Made by a program: the position numbers and the translations under genes. This document shows positions 16,859 through 26,740 of a stretch of 64,000 nucleotides of DNA, piece after piece. How positions within the stretch are numbered: position 1 is the stretch's first letter; every line of letters starts with the position of its first letter. This DNA is from Rubinisphaera margarita (GTDB lineage Bacteria; Planctomycetota; Planctomycetia; Planctomycetales; Planctomycetaceae): assembly GCF_022267515.1 (NCBI RefSeq), contig NZ_JAKFGB010000009.1, forward strand, positions 744,001 to 808,000, read 5' to 3'. Below the pieces are notes generated by a model that had not been told where the DNA came from, ran no database searches, and was given only the letters and a program-made list of their open reading frames with translations.

Positions 16859-17144
16859 TGGCACAGACATTCCTCAGTAGAAGCCAGCTTTGTCGGAATG
16901 CCCCTGTGTCACCGGCAGGGGTGGCCCCGAAAGATTCTTTCGGGGCGGCGCAGCCGTAGGCGAAGTGGGATTTGACGTCTAATCAAAAATTGTTGTGGTC
17001 ATGTGAAATACCAGTGGATGGCTGTCAGTCGAGGCACGCTACAGCTGAATTCTCCTACGGCTTCGCCGCCCTGATAGCACAGCTATCAGGGCCACCCGTA
17101 AGGTCTTCGAAATCGACATCGACTGAGGATTGTCTGTGCCACCC
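16859..17144. repeat. Degenerate family B element interrupted by A element
   Basis: The left remnant GTGGCACAGACATTCCT (16859-16875) and the right remnant ATTGTCTGTGCCACCC (17129-17144) are the outer halves of a family B inverted pair. The intact A element (16919-17097) lies between them. The order implies that the B element was there first. Confidence 0.6.
16919..17097. repeat. REP-like paired element, family A copy 1
   Basis: 179 bp with inverted arms of about 42 bp. The left arm is GGGTGGC, hairpin CCCGAAAGATTCTTTCGGG, then CGGCGCAGCCGTAGG. The right arm is CCTACGGCTTCGCCG, hairpin CCTGATAGCACAGCTATCAG, then GGGCCACCC. The arm bases pair 16 of 17 across the element while the two side hairpins differ in sequence. 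The predicted fold is a long stem with two lateral hairpins. Confidence 0.85.
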
Positions 17145-17220
17145 TTTCGGACATTCAGTCGCCTTAACGCCAACGTCAATAAGCTCTCACACTTCGTGTC
17201 AGGATCGTCGAAGTCTCTAG

Positions 17221-18633
17221 TCAGGCGAGAATCTCCTCGACCACGTGTCCGTGCACATCGGTCAGGCGGAAGGCCCGGCCCTGATAACGGTAGGTGAGGC
17301 GTTCGTGGTCGATGCCGAGCAGATGGAGCAGCGTCGCGTGAAAATCGTGAACGTGGACCGGCTTCTCGACGATGTTGTAGCAGTACGGATCGGTCTGGCC
17401 GTAACTCATGCCCCCTTTGACGCCGCCTCCCGCCATCCAGAGACTGAAGCAGCGGGGGTGATGATCGCGCCCGAAGCTGTTCGCGGTCAGCTTTCCCTGA
17501 CAGTAATTCGTGCGACCGAACTCGCCGCCCCAGATGACGAGAGTGTCGTCGAGCAGTCCGCGCTGCTTGAGATCGGTGATCAGAGCCGCGGAGGCCTGAT
17601 CGGTTTCCTGACACTGGGTCCTGAGGCCGCCGGGGAGTCCACCGTGGTGGTCCCAGCCGGGATGATAGAGCTGAATGAAGCGGACACCCCGCTCGGCCAG
17701 ACGGCGGGCCTGCAGACAGTTGGCCGCGAACGTCCCCGGTTCTCGCGCCTGCTCGCCGTACAGTTCGAAGATGTGCTCTGGTTCTGAAGAAAGATCGGTC
17801 GCTTCCGGAATCGAAGTCTGCATCCGGAAGGCCATTTCGTACTGGGCGATTCGCGTGTCAATCTGCGGATCGAGGGTTTCCTGTTTCTCGATCTCGTGAA
17901 GTCGATTCAGCGCCCGCAGCATGCCTTGACGCGTGTCCGAACTGATCCCGGCCGGGTTCTGCAGGTAGAGGACCGGATCGCCGCCGCTGCGGAACTGCAC
18001 CCCTTGATGACGGGCGGGCAGGAAGCCGTTGCCCCAGTACCGGGAAACGAGCGGCTGCCCTTTCTTGTCGCGCGTTGTCATCACAATGAACGCCGGCAGA
18101 TCGGCGTTCTCGCTGCCCAGCCCGTAACTGAGCCAGCCGCCGATACTCGGTCGTCCCGGGAACTGCGAGCCGGTCTGCATGTGGGTAACGCCGGGGCCAT
18201 GGTTGATCGCTTCGGTGTACATCGAATGAATCACGCAGAGTTCGTCGGCGACCTTCGAGGTGTGCGGCAGCAGGTCGCTCATCCAGAGTCCCGATTCGCC
18301 GTGCTGAGCGAACTTGAACGGCGACCCGACCAGCGGCAAACTCGACTGGTTGCCCGACATTCCGGTCAACCGCTGCTGACCGCGCACCGAGTCGGGCAGC
18401 TGCTCGCCATGCTTCTCGTTGAGGAGCGGCTTGTAGTCGAACAGATCCATCTGCGACGGAGCGCCCGACTGAAACAGATAAATCACCCGCTGGGCTTTCG
18501 GAGCATGATGCAGCGTTTGCAAAACGGCATCTGCACTGGCCGCGTTCGCAGAAACCGGGTTCAGCATGTCCCCGAGTGCAATCGTTCCCAGTCCCATTCC
18601 GAACTGCTGCAGGAAATGTCGTCGTGGCATCAT
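17221..18633 (-). CDS. DUF1501 domain protein (pair a)
   Basis: 470 residues from the MMPRRHFLQQFGMG start (an upstream in-frame ATG at 18672 would add 13 residues before the signal). Twin arginines followed by a hydrophobic run suggest Tat export. DUF1501 belongs to the alkaline phosphatase/sulfatase-like superfamily; conserved motifs visible are QSGAPSQMDLFDYKP, HPGWDHHGG, WGGEFGRT and GRDHHPRCFSLWMAGGG. The biochemical function of the family is not established. It lies 3' of a PSCyt1/DUF1549/DUF1553 gene in the same direction, the standard planctomycete pairing, and closes a four-gene unit that begins at 26414. Confidence 0.93.
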   Translation of the reverse strand: MMPRRHFLQQFGMGLGTIALGDMLNPVSANAASADAVLQTLHHAPKAQRVIYLFQSGAPSQMDLFDYKPLLNEKHGEQLPDSVRGQQRLTGMSGNQSSLPLVGSPFKFAQHGESGLWMSDLLPHTSKVADELCVIHSMYTEAINHGPGVTHMQTGSQFPGRPSIGGWLSYGLGSENADLPAFIVMTTRDKKGQPLVSRYWGNGFLPARHQGVQFRSGGDPVLYLQNPAGISSDTRQGMLRALNRLHEIEKQETLDPQIDTRIAQYEMAFRMQTSIPEATDLSSEPEHIFELYGEQAREPGTFAANCLQARRLAERGVRFIQLYHPGWDHHGGLPGGLRTQCQETDQASAALITDLKQRGLLDDTLVIWGGEFGRTNYCQGKLTANSFGRDHHPRCFSLWMAGGGVKGGMSYGQTDPYCYNIVEKPVHVHDFHATLLHLLGIDHERLTYRYQGRAFRLTDVHGHVVEEILA

Positions 18634-18702
18634 GGTAATAGATTCCCATCGGATGTCGGGGGCCATGCCCACTCTCGCGCGGGCATGCTGGTCTGATCGT
18701 CT

Positions 18703-21700
18703 TTACCGCTGCATCATACATTCGTCGTAGTTCAGCAGGGTGCTGGCGACGATGCTCATGGCCGCCAGTTGTCCCGCGTTCAGCGACTTGTCGAACTCTT
18801 TGTCGCCAATACCCAGAAAGGAGGTGGCGGCTTCGGGGTTCTTTGCGAAGTGGTCCGCGTTCAGGGCGTGAAGTTCGTTCAGGACCGTCTGTTCCTGCTC
18901 ACTCGGTACGCGAGCGGTCAGCAGACGGAACATGGATTCGATCCCGGCGGAGACATCGTCGGGATGCTGCTTCAGCGTTCGCTCCGCCAGGCTGCGAGCC
19001 GCTTCAACGTATTGCGGGCCGTTGAGCATGATGAAGGCCTGCAGCGGCGAGGATGTCTTATCCCGTTTCAGCTGGCAGACATCCCGCTTGGCGGCATCGA
19101 ACGTCGTCATCGCGGGAGCCGGGCTGGTGCGTTTCCAGTAGGTGTAGAGACTGCGTCGATAGAGCCCCTCGCCCTTGCTGCGGGGAGTCGGCTTGAAGGC
19201 GTCTTCCAGTTCGTAAGGTTTGACCGGATCGCCGCCGATCTTGTCGACGAGCAGCCCGCTGACTGCCAGGGCATTGTCGCGGAGCATCTCGGCCGGCAGG
19301 CGATGAGCCGGGTATCGCGACAGCCAGATGTTCACCGGATCTTTGGCCAGAGACTCGGCCGTCACACGCGACGTCTGCCGGTAGGTCGACGAGATCACGA
19401 TCTGTTTCATGAGTCGCTTCAGGTCCCAGCCGTGAGTCATGAAGTCGAGCGCCAGCCAGTCGAGCAGTTGCGGATGGCTCGGCACGGCTCCCTGGCTTCC
19501 GAAGTCCTCGGGAGTCTTCACGATTCCCTGACCAAACAGCATCTGCCAGTACCGGTTGACGGTGACACGAGCGGTCAGCGGATTGTCGCGTGACATCAGC
19601 CAGCGGGCCAGGCCGAGACGGTTTCTGGGAGCGTCTTCCGGGAACGGATGCAGAGCAGCCGGGACTGCCGATTCAACCGCTTCTCCCCGGGCATCGTAGA
19701 CGCCGCGCTGCAGCAGATACGTCTGATGTGGTTCGGACTTCTCCCGCATCACCATGATCTCAGGTATCGGATCGACCAGATCGCACAGCTTCTGCCGAGC
19801 CTGTCGCAACTCCTCCTGCTTCTTCTGCCAGACTTCGCCGACGGTGGAGCGATAGTACTCCTCCATGAGCCGGCGTTCTTTCTTGCCGAGCGATTCGAGC
19901 GGCTGCTGCAGGAGGTTGACGAGCGACGTTCCATCGTGCAGTTGCCCGACTTCGAGCGGAGTCAACTCCCGTTCAAAGACCTGGAACTCGTCGACCAGTC
20001 CGTTCTTGAATCCCCGGTCGCGGAAGCGTTCGCCGATGGCGATGTTGTCGCCGCCCCCTCCGGTGATGTTCTTGGTCAATTCATCGCGGACGACGTCGAG
20101 CTCGGCGGGCTGGCCATTGACCCAGATCTGCAGACCAGCCGCTTCAATGGAACCATCGTAAGTCACCGCGACATGCAGCCACTCGCCGGTCGGGATCGGT
20201 TCTTTTGTCTTCACGCTCAACGCGTTGCCGGGCCAGAAGTGAATCAGCGACGCAGCCAGATGACCCTCTTCGATCAACAACTCATAACCGCGACTGGCCG
20301 CATCGGTCCAGGCCCGCGAGCGATGAAAGATGACGGCTCGTTCCTTCACGTCCGGGGTCTGCATCCACAGAGCGACGCTGAAAGGCTGGAACCGCTGGAA
20401 GTTGCCGACGTCCAGATTGACCGCATCGTCCCCTGTCAGCTTGATGGCCTGTCCCTTCACGCCGGGAACCGCGATGTTCTTGTTGTCCTTCCATTCCTCG
20501 AAATCGAGATGAGCGATGCGGCCGGGGATCAGTTCCGGATCGGCCGCGGGCGCGGGAGTTGACTCTTCGAGAAGGACCGGTTCGGGTTTCAGCGGACGCG
20601 AGTTGTCCCACCATGCTTTGAAGCCGGGGGGAGTCTGCTGTTCGAGATCGGCAAGTTCCTGTTCCTGCTGTGCGATTTTGTCGCGGAGAGAAGCCATGCT
20701 CGCCTTCTGCTCGTCACTGGCGAGCAGAAGGTTCGGCGTCGGGACGGCGTTCGTGAAATACGAATACAGCCCGGCTTCGTCGATGTTGTCGAAAAACGAC
20801 GAGAGCTGATAGTACTCGGTCTGCGTGAGCGGGTCGTACTTGTGCGTATGACAGCGGGCACATTCGAGGGTCAGTCCCAGAAACGCGGTTGCCACGGTCT
20901 GCGTGCGGTCGGAGACGTATTCGACGCGAAACTCTTCCGGCACACTGCCTCCTTCGACCTTCTGTGGATGCAGGCGGTTGAAGGTGGTTGCCAGGATCTG
21001 ATCGTCGGTCGCGTTCGGCAGGAGATCGCCGGCGAGCTGTTCGGTCACGAACTCATCGTAAGGCTTGTTCGCATTGAAGGCCCGGATGACCCAGTCTCGC
21101 CACGGCCAGACGTAACGATCGCGGTCAACCTGATAGCCATACGTGTCGCTGTAGCGGGCGACATCGAGCCATTCGGCTGTCATTCGTTCGCCGTAAGCGG
21201 GGGAGGCGAGCAGGCGATCGACGACCTTCTCGTAGGCGTTTGGCGATTCATCGGCCAGAAAGGCGTCGAGTTCCTCCAGCGTGGGCGGCAGTCCAGTGAG
21301 GTCGAATGTCACCCGGCGGAGCAGAGCCGCCTTTTGCGCGGGAGCCGATGGTTCCAGTCCTTTCTCCCGCATTCGTTTCAACACGAACTGATCAATCTCA
21401 CTGGCCGGCCAGTCGCTGTCGGGATGCCTGGGGACTTCCGTCGGCTCCAGTCGGTTGAACGACCAGTGCTCTTGATAAGGCGCCTTCTCGGCGATCCACT
21501 GCTTCAGCAGAGCGATTTCTTCTGGCGAGATCGATCGTTTCGCGTGGGGCGGCGGCATTCTCAACTCGGGATCGGTCTCTTCGATCCGACGAATCAGTTC
21601 ACTCTCGGCCGGCTCACCGGGCACAATCGCCAGATAGTCGATCGCGTCCTGCCGGACATCGAGCCGGAGATCGGCTTCGCGGGTTTCTGGATCGGGACCA

Positions 21701-21858
21701 TGACAGAAGAAGCATTTGTCCGAGAGAATCGGGCGGATCTGTTCATTGAAGTCAACACCAGCGACTGCCGCCGCGAACGGCTGGCTGAGAAGAATGACAG
21801 CAACAAGCAGAGTCGCGGTTGGACCTGCGATGCGAAAATAAGAGCGGCTGTTCGACAT
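18703..21858 (-). CDS. PSCyt1-DUF1549-LamG-DUF1553 secreted cytochrome (pair a)
   Basis: About 1051 residues from ATG 21858; an ATG at 21891, one base after the previous stop, is the alternative, and neither has a clear Shine-Dalgarno. Signal peptide (about residues 10-34), then a planctomycete cytochrome c domain with a single CxxCH heme motif (CFFCHG at about 48). DUF1549 follows (about 140-350, WLDVARYSDTYGYQ). A LamG/concanavalin-like domain sits at about 450-640 (IAHLDFEEW; VALWMQTP; LQIWVNGQPAEL). DUF1553 is C-terminal (from about 740, RVTVNRYWQMLFGQGIVKT). Exported, probably redox-active, function unproven; LamG suggests carbohydrate binding. It is followed by its DUF1501 partner. Confidence 0.92.
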   Translation of the reverse strand: MSNSRSYFRIAGPTATLLVAVILLSQPFAAAVAGVDFNEQIRPILSDKCFFCHGPDPETREADLRLDVRQDAIDYLAIVPGEPAESELIRRIEETDPELRMPPPHAKRSISPEEIALLKQWIAEKAPYQEHWSFNRLEPTEVPRHPDSDWPASEIDQFVLKRMREKGLEPSAPAQKAALLRRVTFDLTGLPPTLEELDAFLADESPNAYEKVVDRLLASPAYGERMTAEWLDVARYSDTYGYQVDRDRYVWPWRDWVIRAFNANKPYDEFVTEQLAGDLLPNATDDQILATTFNRLHPQKVEGGSVPEEFRVEYVSDRTQTVATAFLGLTLECARCHTHKYDPLTQTEYYQLSSFFDNIDEAGLYSYFTNAVPTPNLLLASDEQKASMASLRDKIAQQEQELADLEQQTPPGFKAWWDNSRPLKPEPVLLEESTPAPAADPELIPGRIAHLDFEEWKDNKNIAVPGVKGQAIKLTGDDAVNLDVGNFQRFQPFSVALWMQTPDVKERAVIFHRSRAWTDAASRGYELLIEEGHLAASLIHFWPGNALSVKTKEPIPTGEWLHVAVTYDGSIEAAGLQIWVNGQPAELDVVRDELTKNITGGGGDNIAIGERFRDRGFKNGLVDEFQVFERELTPLEVGQLHDGTSLVNLLQQPLESLGKKERRLMEEYYRSTVGEVWQKKQEELRQARQKLCDLVDPIPEIMVMREKSEPHQTYLLQRGVYDARGEAVESAVPAALHPFPEDAPRNRLGLARWLMSRDNPLTARVTVNRYWQMLFGQGIVKTPEDFGSQGAVPSHPQLLDWLALDFMTHGWDLKRLMKQIVISSTYRQTSRVTAESLAKDPVNIWLSRYPAHRLPAEMLRDNALAVSGLLVDKIGGDPVKPYELEDAFKPTPRSKGEGLYRRSLYTYWKRTSPAPAMTTFDAAKRDVCQLKRDKTSSPLQAFIMLNGPQYVEAARSLAERTLKQHPDDVSAGIESMFRLLTARVPSEQEQTVLNELHALNADHFAKNPEAATSFLGIGDKEFDKSLNAGQLAAMSIVASTLLNYDECMMQR

Positions 21859-21892
21859 GGCTAAAGCGTTCTTCGTAGATGAGAGTCGCATC

Positions 21893-23338
21893 TCAGGCGA
21901 GGAGATCGGTCACGGGGTGATGTTCTTCGACACCGGTCAGTTTGAAGTTCAACCCCTGGTGTTTGTAGACGAGTCGCTCGTGGTCGATGCCCAGACAATG
22001 CAGAATCGTCGCCTGCACGTCGTGCACGTGGACCGGCTTCTCGACCACGTGGAAACCGAGTTCGTCGGTCTGTCCGTAAGCCAGCCCCGGCTTCATGCCG
22101 CCGCCGGCGAACCACATCGTGAAGGCCTGCGGATGATGGTCGCGTCCCTGGCTGCGGCCGAGGGCGGCACTTGCTTCGACCATTGGCGTGCGTCCGAATT
22201 CGCCGCCCCAGACAACGAGCGTATCTTCAAGCAGACCGCGCTGCTTCAGGTCTTCGATCAGAGCCGCACAGGCCTGATCGGTCTGTCGTGTCTGCCCTTT
22301 GATGCCGCCGGCGACGTTACTGTGATGATCCCAGCCGGAGTGGTACACCTGAATGAATCGCACGCCACGCTCGGCCAGACGTCGGGCCAGCAGACAGTTG
22401 TTCGCGAAAGCCGCTTTCCCGTTCCCCGGGTTGGCTCCGTACGACTGCAGCGTCGCGGCGGTTTCCTGCGAGAAATCCATCAACTCCGGGGCCCGCGACT
22501 GCATACGGAACGCCATCTCGTAAGCCGAAATCCGCGTGTCGATCTCCGGATCACCCGTCCGTTCGGCCTGCAGCGAGTTGAGGCGTTCGAGCGTATCAAG
22601 AGTGTCTCGCTGAATGCTCCGGTCGATCCCGGCTGGATTGGAAATGTGCAGGATCGGATCACCTTCGCCGCGGAAGGGAACCCCCTGATGCTTCGAGGGC
22701 AGGAAGCCAGCCGACCACATGCCGGAGCCGCCGCTGAGGCTGCCGCCGCTTTTCAGAACGACGAACGTTGGCAGATCGTTGGCTTCGTTGCCGAGCCCGT
22801 AACTGAGCCAGGCTCCCATACTCGGGCGACCCGGAACGCCGTTGCCGGTGTTCATGAACAGCTGAGCCGGCGAGTGGTTGAACAGATCGGTATGGCACGA
22901 CCGCACGAAGGTCAGCTCATCGACTACGCGGGAGAGATGCGGCAGCTGATCGGAAAGTTCAATCCCCGACTGGCCCCGCTTGGCGAACTCGAACTGCGGC
23001 CCGAGCACCGCGGCGTCGGGTTGAATGAAGGCGTACCGCTGACCGGCGATGACCGAGGGCGGAATCGGTTTGCCTTCGAGTTCTTTCAGCTTCGGCTTGT
23101 AGTCGAACAACTCGAGTTGACTCGGGGCTCCCGCCATGAACAGGTAGATGACCCGCTTGGCCCGGGGCGCGAAATGCGGCGGAGCGGGGCTGTCGCTGGA
23201 CGAGGCGTGCGCCAGTTGAGCACCGCCATTGGCGAGCATCGAGGCGAGCGCAATCTTGCCGACGCCGACTCCGCAGTCGCGGAAGAAGTGCCGCCGCGTC
23301 TGAGCGTGGAGCAGTTGGTTCTGAGGGTCCGGATTCAT
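21893..23338 (-). CDS. DUF1501 domain protein (pair b)
   Basis: 481 residues from MNPDPQNQLLHAQTRRHFF; a start at 23377 would overlap the upstream gene by 23 nt and only lengthen the N-region. TRRHFFRDCGVGVGKIALA is a Tat-type signal. Family motifs are MAGAPSQLELFDYKP, YHSGWDHHSN, WGGEFGRTP and GRDHHPQAFTMWFAGGG, nearly superimposable on the pair-a protein. The two are paralogues from duplication of the whole cytochrome/DUF1501 pair, though divergence is substantial. It directly precedes the pair-a cytochrome gene, so all four genes may be one transcript. Confidence 0.93.
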   Translation of the reverse strand: MNPDPQNQLLHAQTRRHFFRDCGVGVGKIALASMLANGGAQLAHASSSDSPAPPHFAPRAKRVIYLFMAGAPSQLELFDYKPKLKELEGKPIPPSVIAGQRYAFIQPDAAVLGPQFEFAKRGQSGIELSDQLPHLSRVVDELTFVRSCHTDLFNHSPAQLFMNTGNGVPGRPSMGAWLSYGLGNEANDLPTFVVLKSGGSLSGGSGMWSAGFLPSKHQGVPFRGEGDPILHISNPAGIDRSIQRDTLDTLERLNSLQAERTGDPEIDTRISAYEMAFRMQSRAPELMDFSQETAATLQSYGANPGNGKAAFANNCLLARRLAERGVRFIQVYHSGWDHHSNVAGGIKGQTRQTDQACAALIEDLKQRGLLEDTLVVWGGEFGRTPMVEASAALGRSQGRDHHPQAFTMWFAGGGMKPGLAYGQTDELGFHVVEKPVHVHDVQATILHCLGIDHERLVYKHQGLNFKLTGVEEHHPVTDLLA

Positions 23339-23354
23339 CACATCGATTCCGTGG

Positions 23355-26300
23355 TTAAAACTTGGTAATGGCTTCATCGAGATTCATCAGCAGCCGCGCC
23401 GTGAGGATCCACGCCGCCGTGGTAGAATCGCTCTTCTCTTCGCCGGTCACAGCCTTCACCGCGACGGCATCATCGTCCAGATGCTGTCGTTGCCGTTCGT
23501 GATAGGCGAGGATCGTCTCCAGCTCGGCGTCCGTGGCCGGCCGCGTCACCAGACGCCGGAACATCTCCTGCACGATCGCCTGCGGCGTCGCAACAGAGTC
23601 GACGACATCGCGAGCCATGGCCCGGGCCATTTCGAGATACATTTCATCGTTGAGCAGCGTCAGAGCCTGCAGCGGCGTGTTGCTGCGATCCCGCTGCACG
23701 GTGCACGTTTCGCCCGTCGGACCGTCGAAAGTCGTGAACGCGGCGAACGGAGCCGTACGTTTGCTGAAGGTATAAAGAGAACGTCGATAACGGTCTTCAC
23801 CCGTTGAGGTCGGCCACTTCTCGTTGCCGTAGGCGAGGGCGACCACGCTTTCCGGCTGAGGCGGGTAAACGCCGGGCCCGTACATCTTTTTGGATAGCAA
23901 TCCACTGGCGTGGAGCATCGTATCACGGATGGTTTCGGCGGAGATGCGGAACCGGGGCCCACGGGCCAGCAGCCGGTTTTCGGGATCACGCCGGTAGTCT
24001 TCGGCGGGAACATCGGACGTCTGTCGATAGGTCGCACTGGTCACGATCAGTCGATGCAGCTGCTTGCGGGACCAGCCGCGTTCGCGAAATTCGACCGCCA
24101 GCCAGTCAAGCAGTTCGGGGTGTGTCGGCGGTTCCGACTGCGTGCCGAAATCGCTCGGCGTGCGGACGAGTCCATCGCCGAACAGCGCCTGCCACTGCCG
24201 ATTGACGACCACGCGGCTCATCAGCGGGTTCTGTTCACTCACCAGCCAGTTCGCCAGAGCCAGGCGACTCGGCTCTGCGGTTTCAATCTGCGGGAATAGC
24301 AGGGGGATGCCAGCCGAGACTTCTTCTTTCGGGCTGAGGAACTCGCCGCGATGATGCCGATGGGTGGGGCGGGGATTGTCCTCCGGCCGCTCCCGCATCA
24401 CCATCGTGGTCGGATACTCGGGCATCTGGTTCCGCAGCTGTTCAATCTGCTTTCGCGTCTTCTCCAGTTCCGGCGTCTGCAGCAGAAAGAGCCGCTCAAT
24501 CTGTTGCTTGTCGGCAGCCGCGAGATCGTCGATCGAACTGGCAAGCAGAGCCTCGGTTGCCGCGTCGAACGGTTTGGCTTGAAACGGTTTCTGGTCGGTG
24601 GTGAAGGAGATGCGGAAGCGTCCCAGACTGGCGGCGAAGTGGCGTTCGAACAGCATTTCCAGATTCAGCGGAGCGTCTGGCGAAACCGGTTCGGCAAAGG
24701 TCAACAGAAGTTGATGGCTTTCGCCTTCGCGCCCCGATGTCGACCAGCCGGTGGAGCCGTTGTTGTCGAACACATTGCCGGCGTCTGCCGTGCCGCTGCC
24801 GATACTGATCTTGCCGTACGAAGCCGAGCCGGATTCGAAGGTGCGCTGCTGATCGTTCTGTTTCGCGGTGACTTCACTGAGGAAGAAGTCGCCTTTACGG
24901 CCTTCATAGAAAGCCCGCCCCGGACCGCGAGCCGGCAGACGATCATCGGGCAGCACTTCGAGGCGGAGTCCGGTGATTGGTTTCTTGAAGCTTGAAAGAT
25001 CGAACGTCAGTTCGAAGAGGTCCCGCTTGGTAATGTCTCCGGTCGAGAAGATCGAGCCATCGTCGAGCACTTCGAGTCGCGGCAGATTGGTCTGCATCGC
25101 GGTCGGTTCGACGATCGTCCAGTCAATCGCCTTCTGCTGCTCGTCTTTGAGCCAAGTTGTGAATCGCTGCTCGTAAACGTCTTCAACGGTTTCCTCGTCG
25201 GCGGGCGAGATGCTGGCCAGATACTGGTCGCTGAGACTCTGCTGCAGTTTTTCAATGCGGGTCTGCAGTTCGGCTCGTTTCTTTGTGACGGTTTCATCCG
25301 GCAGGATCTGATCCGGTTCGTCGGCGTTGTTCAACAGGGCCATGAACCGGAAGTAGTCGGTGTGAGAAATTGGATCGTACTTGTGGCTGTGACATTGAGC
25401 ACAGCCGATCGTCATGCCCATCCAGACGGTGCCAGTCGTGGCGACTCGGTCGACCATGGCGTAATAGCGGTACTCGAGCGGATCGATGCCCCCTTCTTCA
25501 TTGAGCATCGTGTTGCGGTGAAAGCCGGTGGCGACAAGCTGATCGATGGTCGGCTCGGGGAGCAGATCGCCGGCGAGCTGTTCGATCGTGAACTGATCGA
25601 ACGGCATGTCGTTGTTGATCGCGCGAATCACCCAGTCGCGATACGGCCAGATCTCCCGGGCGCGGTCTTTCTCGTAGCCGTTCGTGTCGGCATAGCGGGC
25701 CAGATCGAGCCAGAGCCGGGCCCACTTCTCGCCGTAACGGGGCGAAGCAAGCAGCCGGTCGACCACTTTCTCATAGGCGTCTGAAGATTCATCGTTGATA
25801 AACTGATCAACTTCTTCCGGACGGGGCGGCAACCCGGTCAAATCGAGAGACAGGCGGCGGATCAGTGTGTAGCGGTCGGCTTCCGGAGCGGGCGAAAGTC
25901 CGGTTTGTTCGAGGCGAGCGAGGACAAAATGATCGATCCCGTTTCGCGGCCAGGCAGAGTTCTCGACGGCTGGCAGCTCGGGGCGGGTCGGCGGGGTGAA
26001 AGCCCAGTGGGCTTCGTATTTTGCGCCGGCCTCGATCCATTGCCGAAGTTTCTGCTTTTCTTCGTCCGTCAGCTGGTCATGAGCGTGCGGCGGGGGCATC
26101 CGCAGGTCGGGATCGTCGGAGAAAATCCGCTCGATCAGCGAACTGTTTTCGACATCCTCGGGAACGATCGCTCCGTAATCGACGGCGGCTTCCCGCACAT
26201 CGAGTCGCAAATCGGCCTGGCGGTCCCCTTCGTCGGGGCCGTGGCAGGCGTAGCATTTCCGAGCGAGGATCGGCTGGATTTCACGGGCGAAACTCAGTGA

Positions 26301-26414
26301 TTTCCCGGTTTCCGCAGCCTGGGCCGACGGCGCAGTGGTGGCCAGCGATCCAAAAAGGATGAGCAGGATGGCAACTCGGGCGTTCGGTTTCAGTTCTTTC
26401 ATGCGTTCGCTCAT
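23355..26414 (-). CDS. PSCyt1-DUF1549-DUF1553 secreted cytochrome (pair b)
   Basis: 1019 residues (ATG at 26402 is an alternative start). Signal peptide to about residue 33, then a heme motif CYACHG at about 54 in the PSCyt1 domain with the characteristic RQADLRLDVRE and LRMPPPHAH segments. DUF1549 follows (LWLDLARYADTNGYEKDR at about 235), and DUF1553 is C-terminal (SRVVVNRQWQALFGDGLVRT at about 725). Between them, where the pair-a paralogue has LamG, is a different beta-rich segment (ITGLRLEVLPDDRLPARGPG, about 480-620). First gene of the four-gene minus-strand unit; the spacer upstream contains the terminator of the preceding gene. Confidence 0.92.
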   Translation of the reverse strand: MSERMKELKPNARVAILLILFGSLATTAPSAQAAETGKSLSFAREIQPILARKCYACHGPDEGDRQADLRLDVREAAVDYGAIVPEDVENSSLIERIFSDDPDLRMPPPHAHDQLTDEEKQKLRQWIEAGAKYEAHWAFTPPTRPELPAVENSAWPRNGIDHFVLARLEQTGLSPAPEADRYTLIRRLSLDLTGLPPRPEEVDQFINDESSDAYEKVVDRLLASPRYGEKWARLWLDLARYADTNGYEKDRAREIWPYRDWVIRAINNDMPFDQFTIEQLAGDLLPEPTIDQLVATGFHRNTMLNEEGGIDPLEYRYYAMVDRVATTGTVWMGMTIGCAQCHSHKYDPISHTDYFRFMALLNNADEPDQILPDETVTKKRAELQTRIEKLQQSLSDQYLASISPADEETVEDVYEQRFTTWLKDEQQKAIDWTIVEPTAMQTNLPRLEVLDDGSIFSTGDITKRDLFELTFDLSSFKKPITGLRLEVLPDDRLPARGPGRAFYEGRKGDFFLSEVTAKQNDQQRTFESGSASYGKISIGSGTADAGNVFDNNGSTGWSTSGREGESHQLLLTFAEPVSPDAPLNLEMLFERHFAASLGRFRISFTTDQKPFQAKPFDAATEALLASSIDDLAAADKQQIERLFLLQTPELEKTRKQIEQLRNQMPEYPTTMVMRERPEDNPRPTHRHHRGEFLSPKEEVSAGIPLLFPQIETAEPSRLALANWLVSEQNPLMSRVVVNRQWQALFGDGLVRTPSDFGTQSEPPTHPELLDWLAVEFRERGWSRKQLHRLIVTSATYRQTSDVPAEDYRRDPENRLLARGPRFRISAETIRDTMLHASGLLSKKMYGPGVYPPQPESVVALAYGNEKWPTSTGEDRYRRSLYTFSKRTAPFAAFTTFDGPTGETCTVQRDRSNTPLQALTLLNDEMYLEMARAMARDVVDSVATPQAIVQEMFRRLVTRPATDAELETILAYHERQRQHLDDDAVAVKAVTGEEKSDSTTAAWILTARLLMNLDEAITKF

Positions 26415-26575
26415 CGGTTTCAGAAACGTTGGGCAGTGCAGGACGGACGCACGGAGGGCAGCTCAGCAGGAGGGAGTGGCGCAGGTGATATGCTCATGCG
26501 CTGATATCAATTGTGGGGAGTTTGGGTCCACGTTTCAAGGGGGGACCCGGCTGGATGGGGGAGCGATGGGCGCGC

Positions 26576-26616
26576 AAAAACAAAAAGCCCTCATCGCAAC
26601 AGCGACGAAGGCTTTT
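26576..26616 (-). terminator. Rho-independent terminator
   Basis: On the minus strand: AAAAGCC-TTCGTCGC-TGTT-GCGATGAGGGCTTTTTG, a stem of about 14 bp with a 4-nt loop followed by a T-rich tract. It lies about 125 nt past the stop of the 26741 lipoprotein gene and separates it from the cytochrome/DUF1501 unit. Confidence 0.8.
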
Positions 26617-26740
26617 CGTTCAGAATCGGGAATCGCCGCGACGTCGGGCGGTTACCGCAGGTCAAACACTGGCCGTCTCACCACGTCGGAAAAAGGGCAT
26701 TAATTCCTGTCGGGCTTCACTCACGGCCGGGAGCGTTCGC

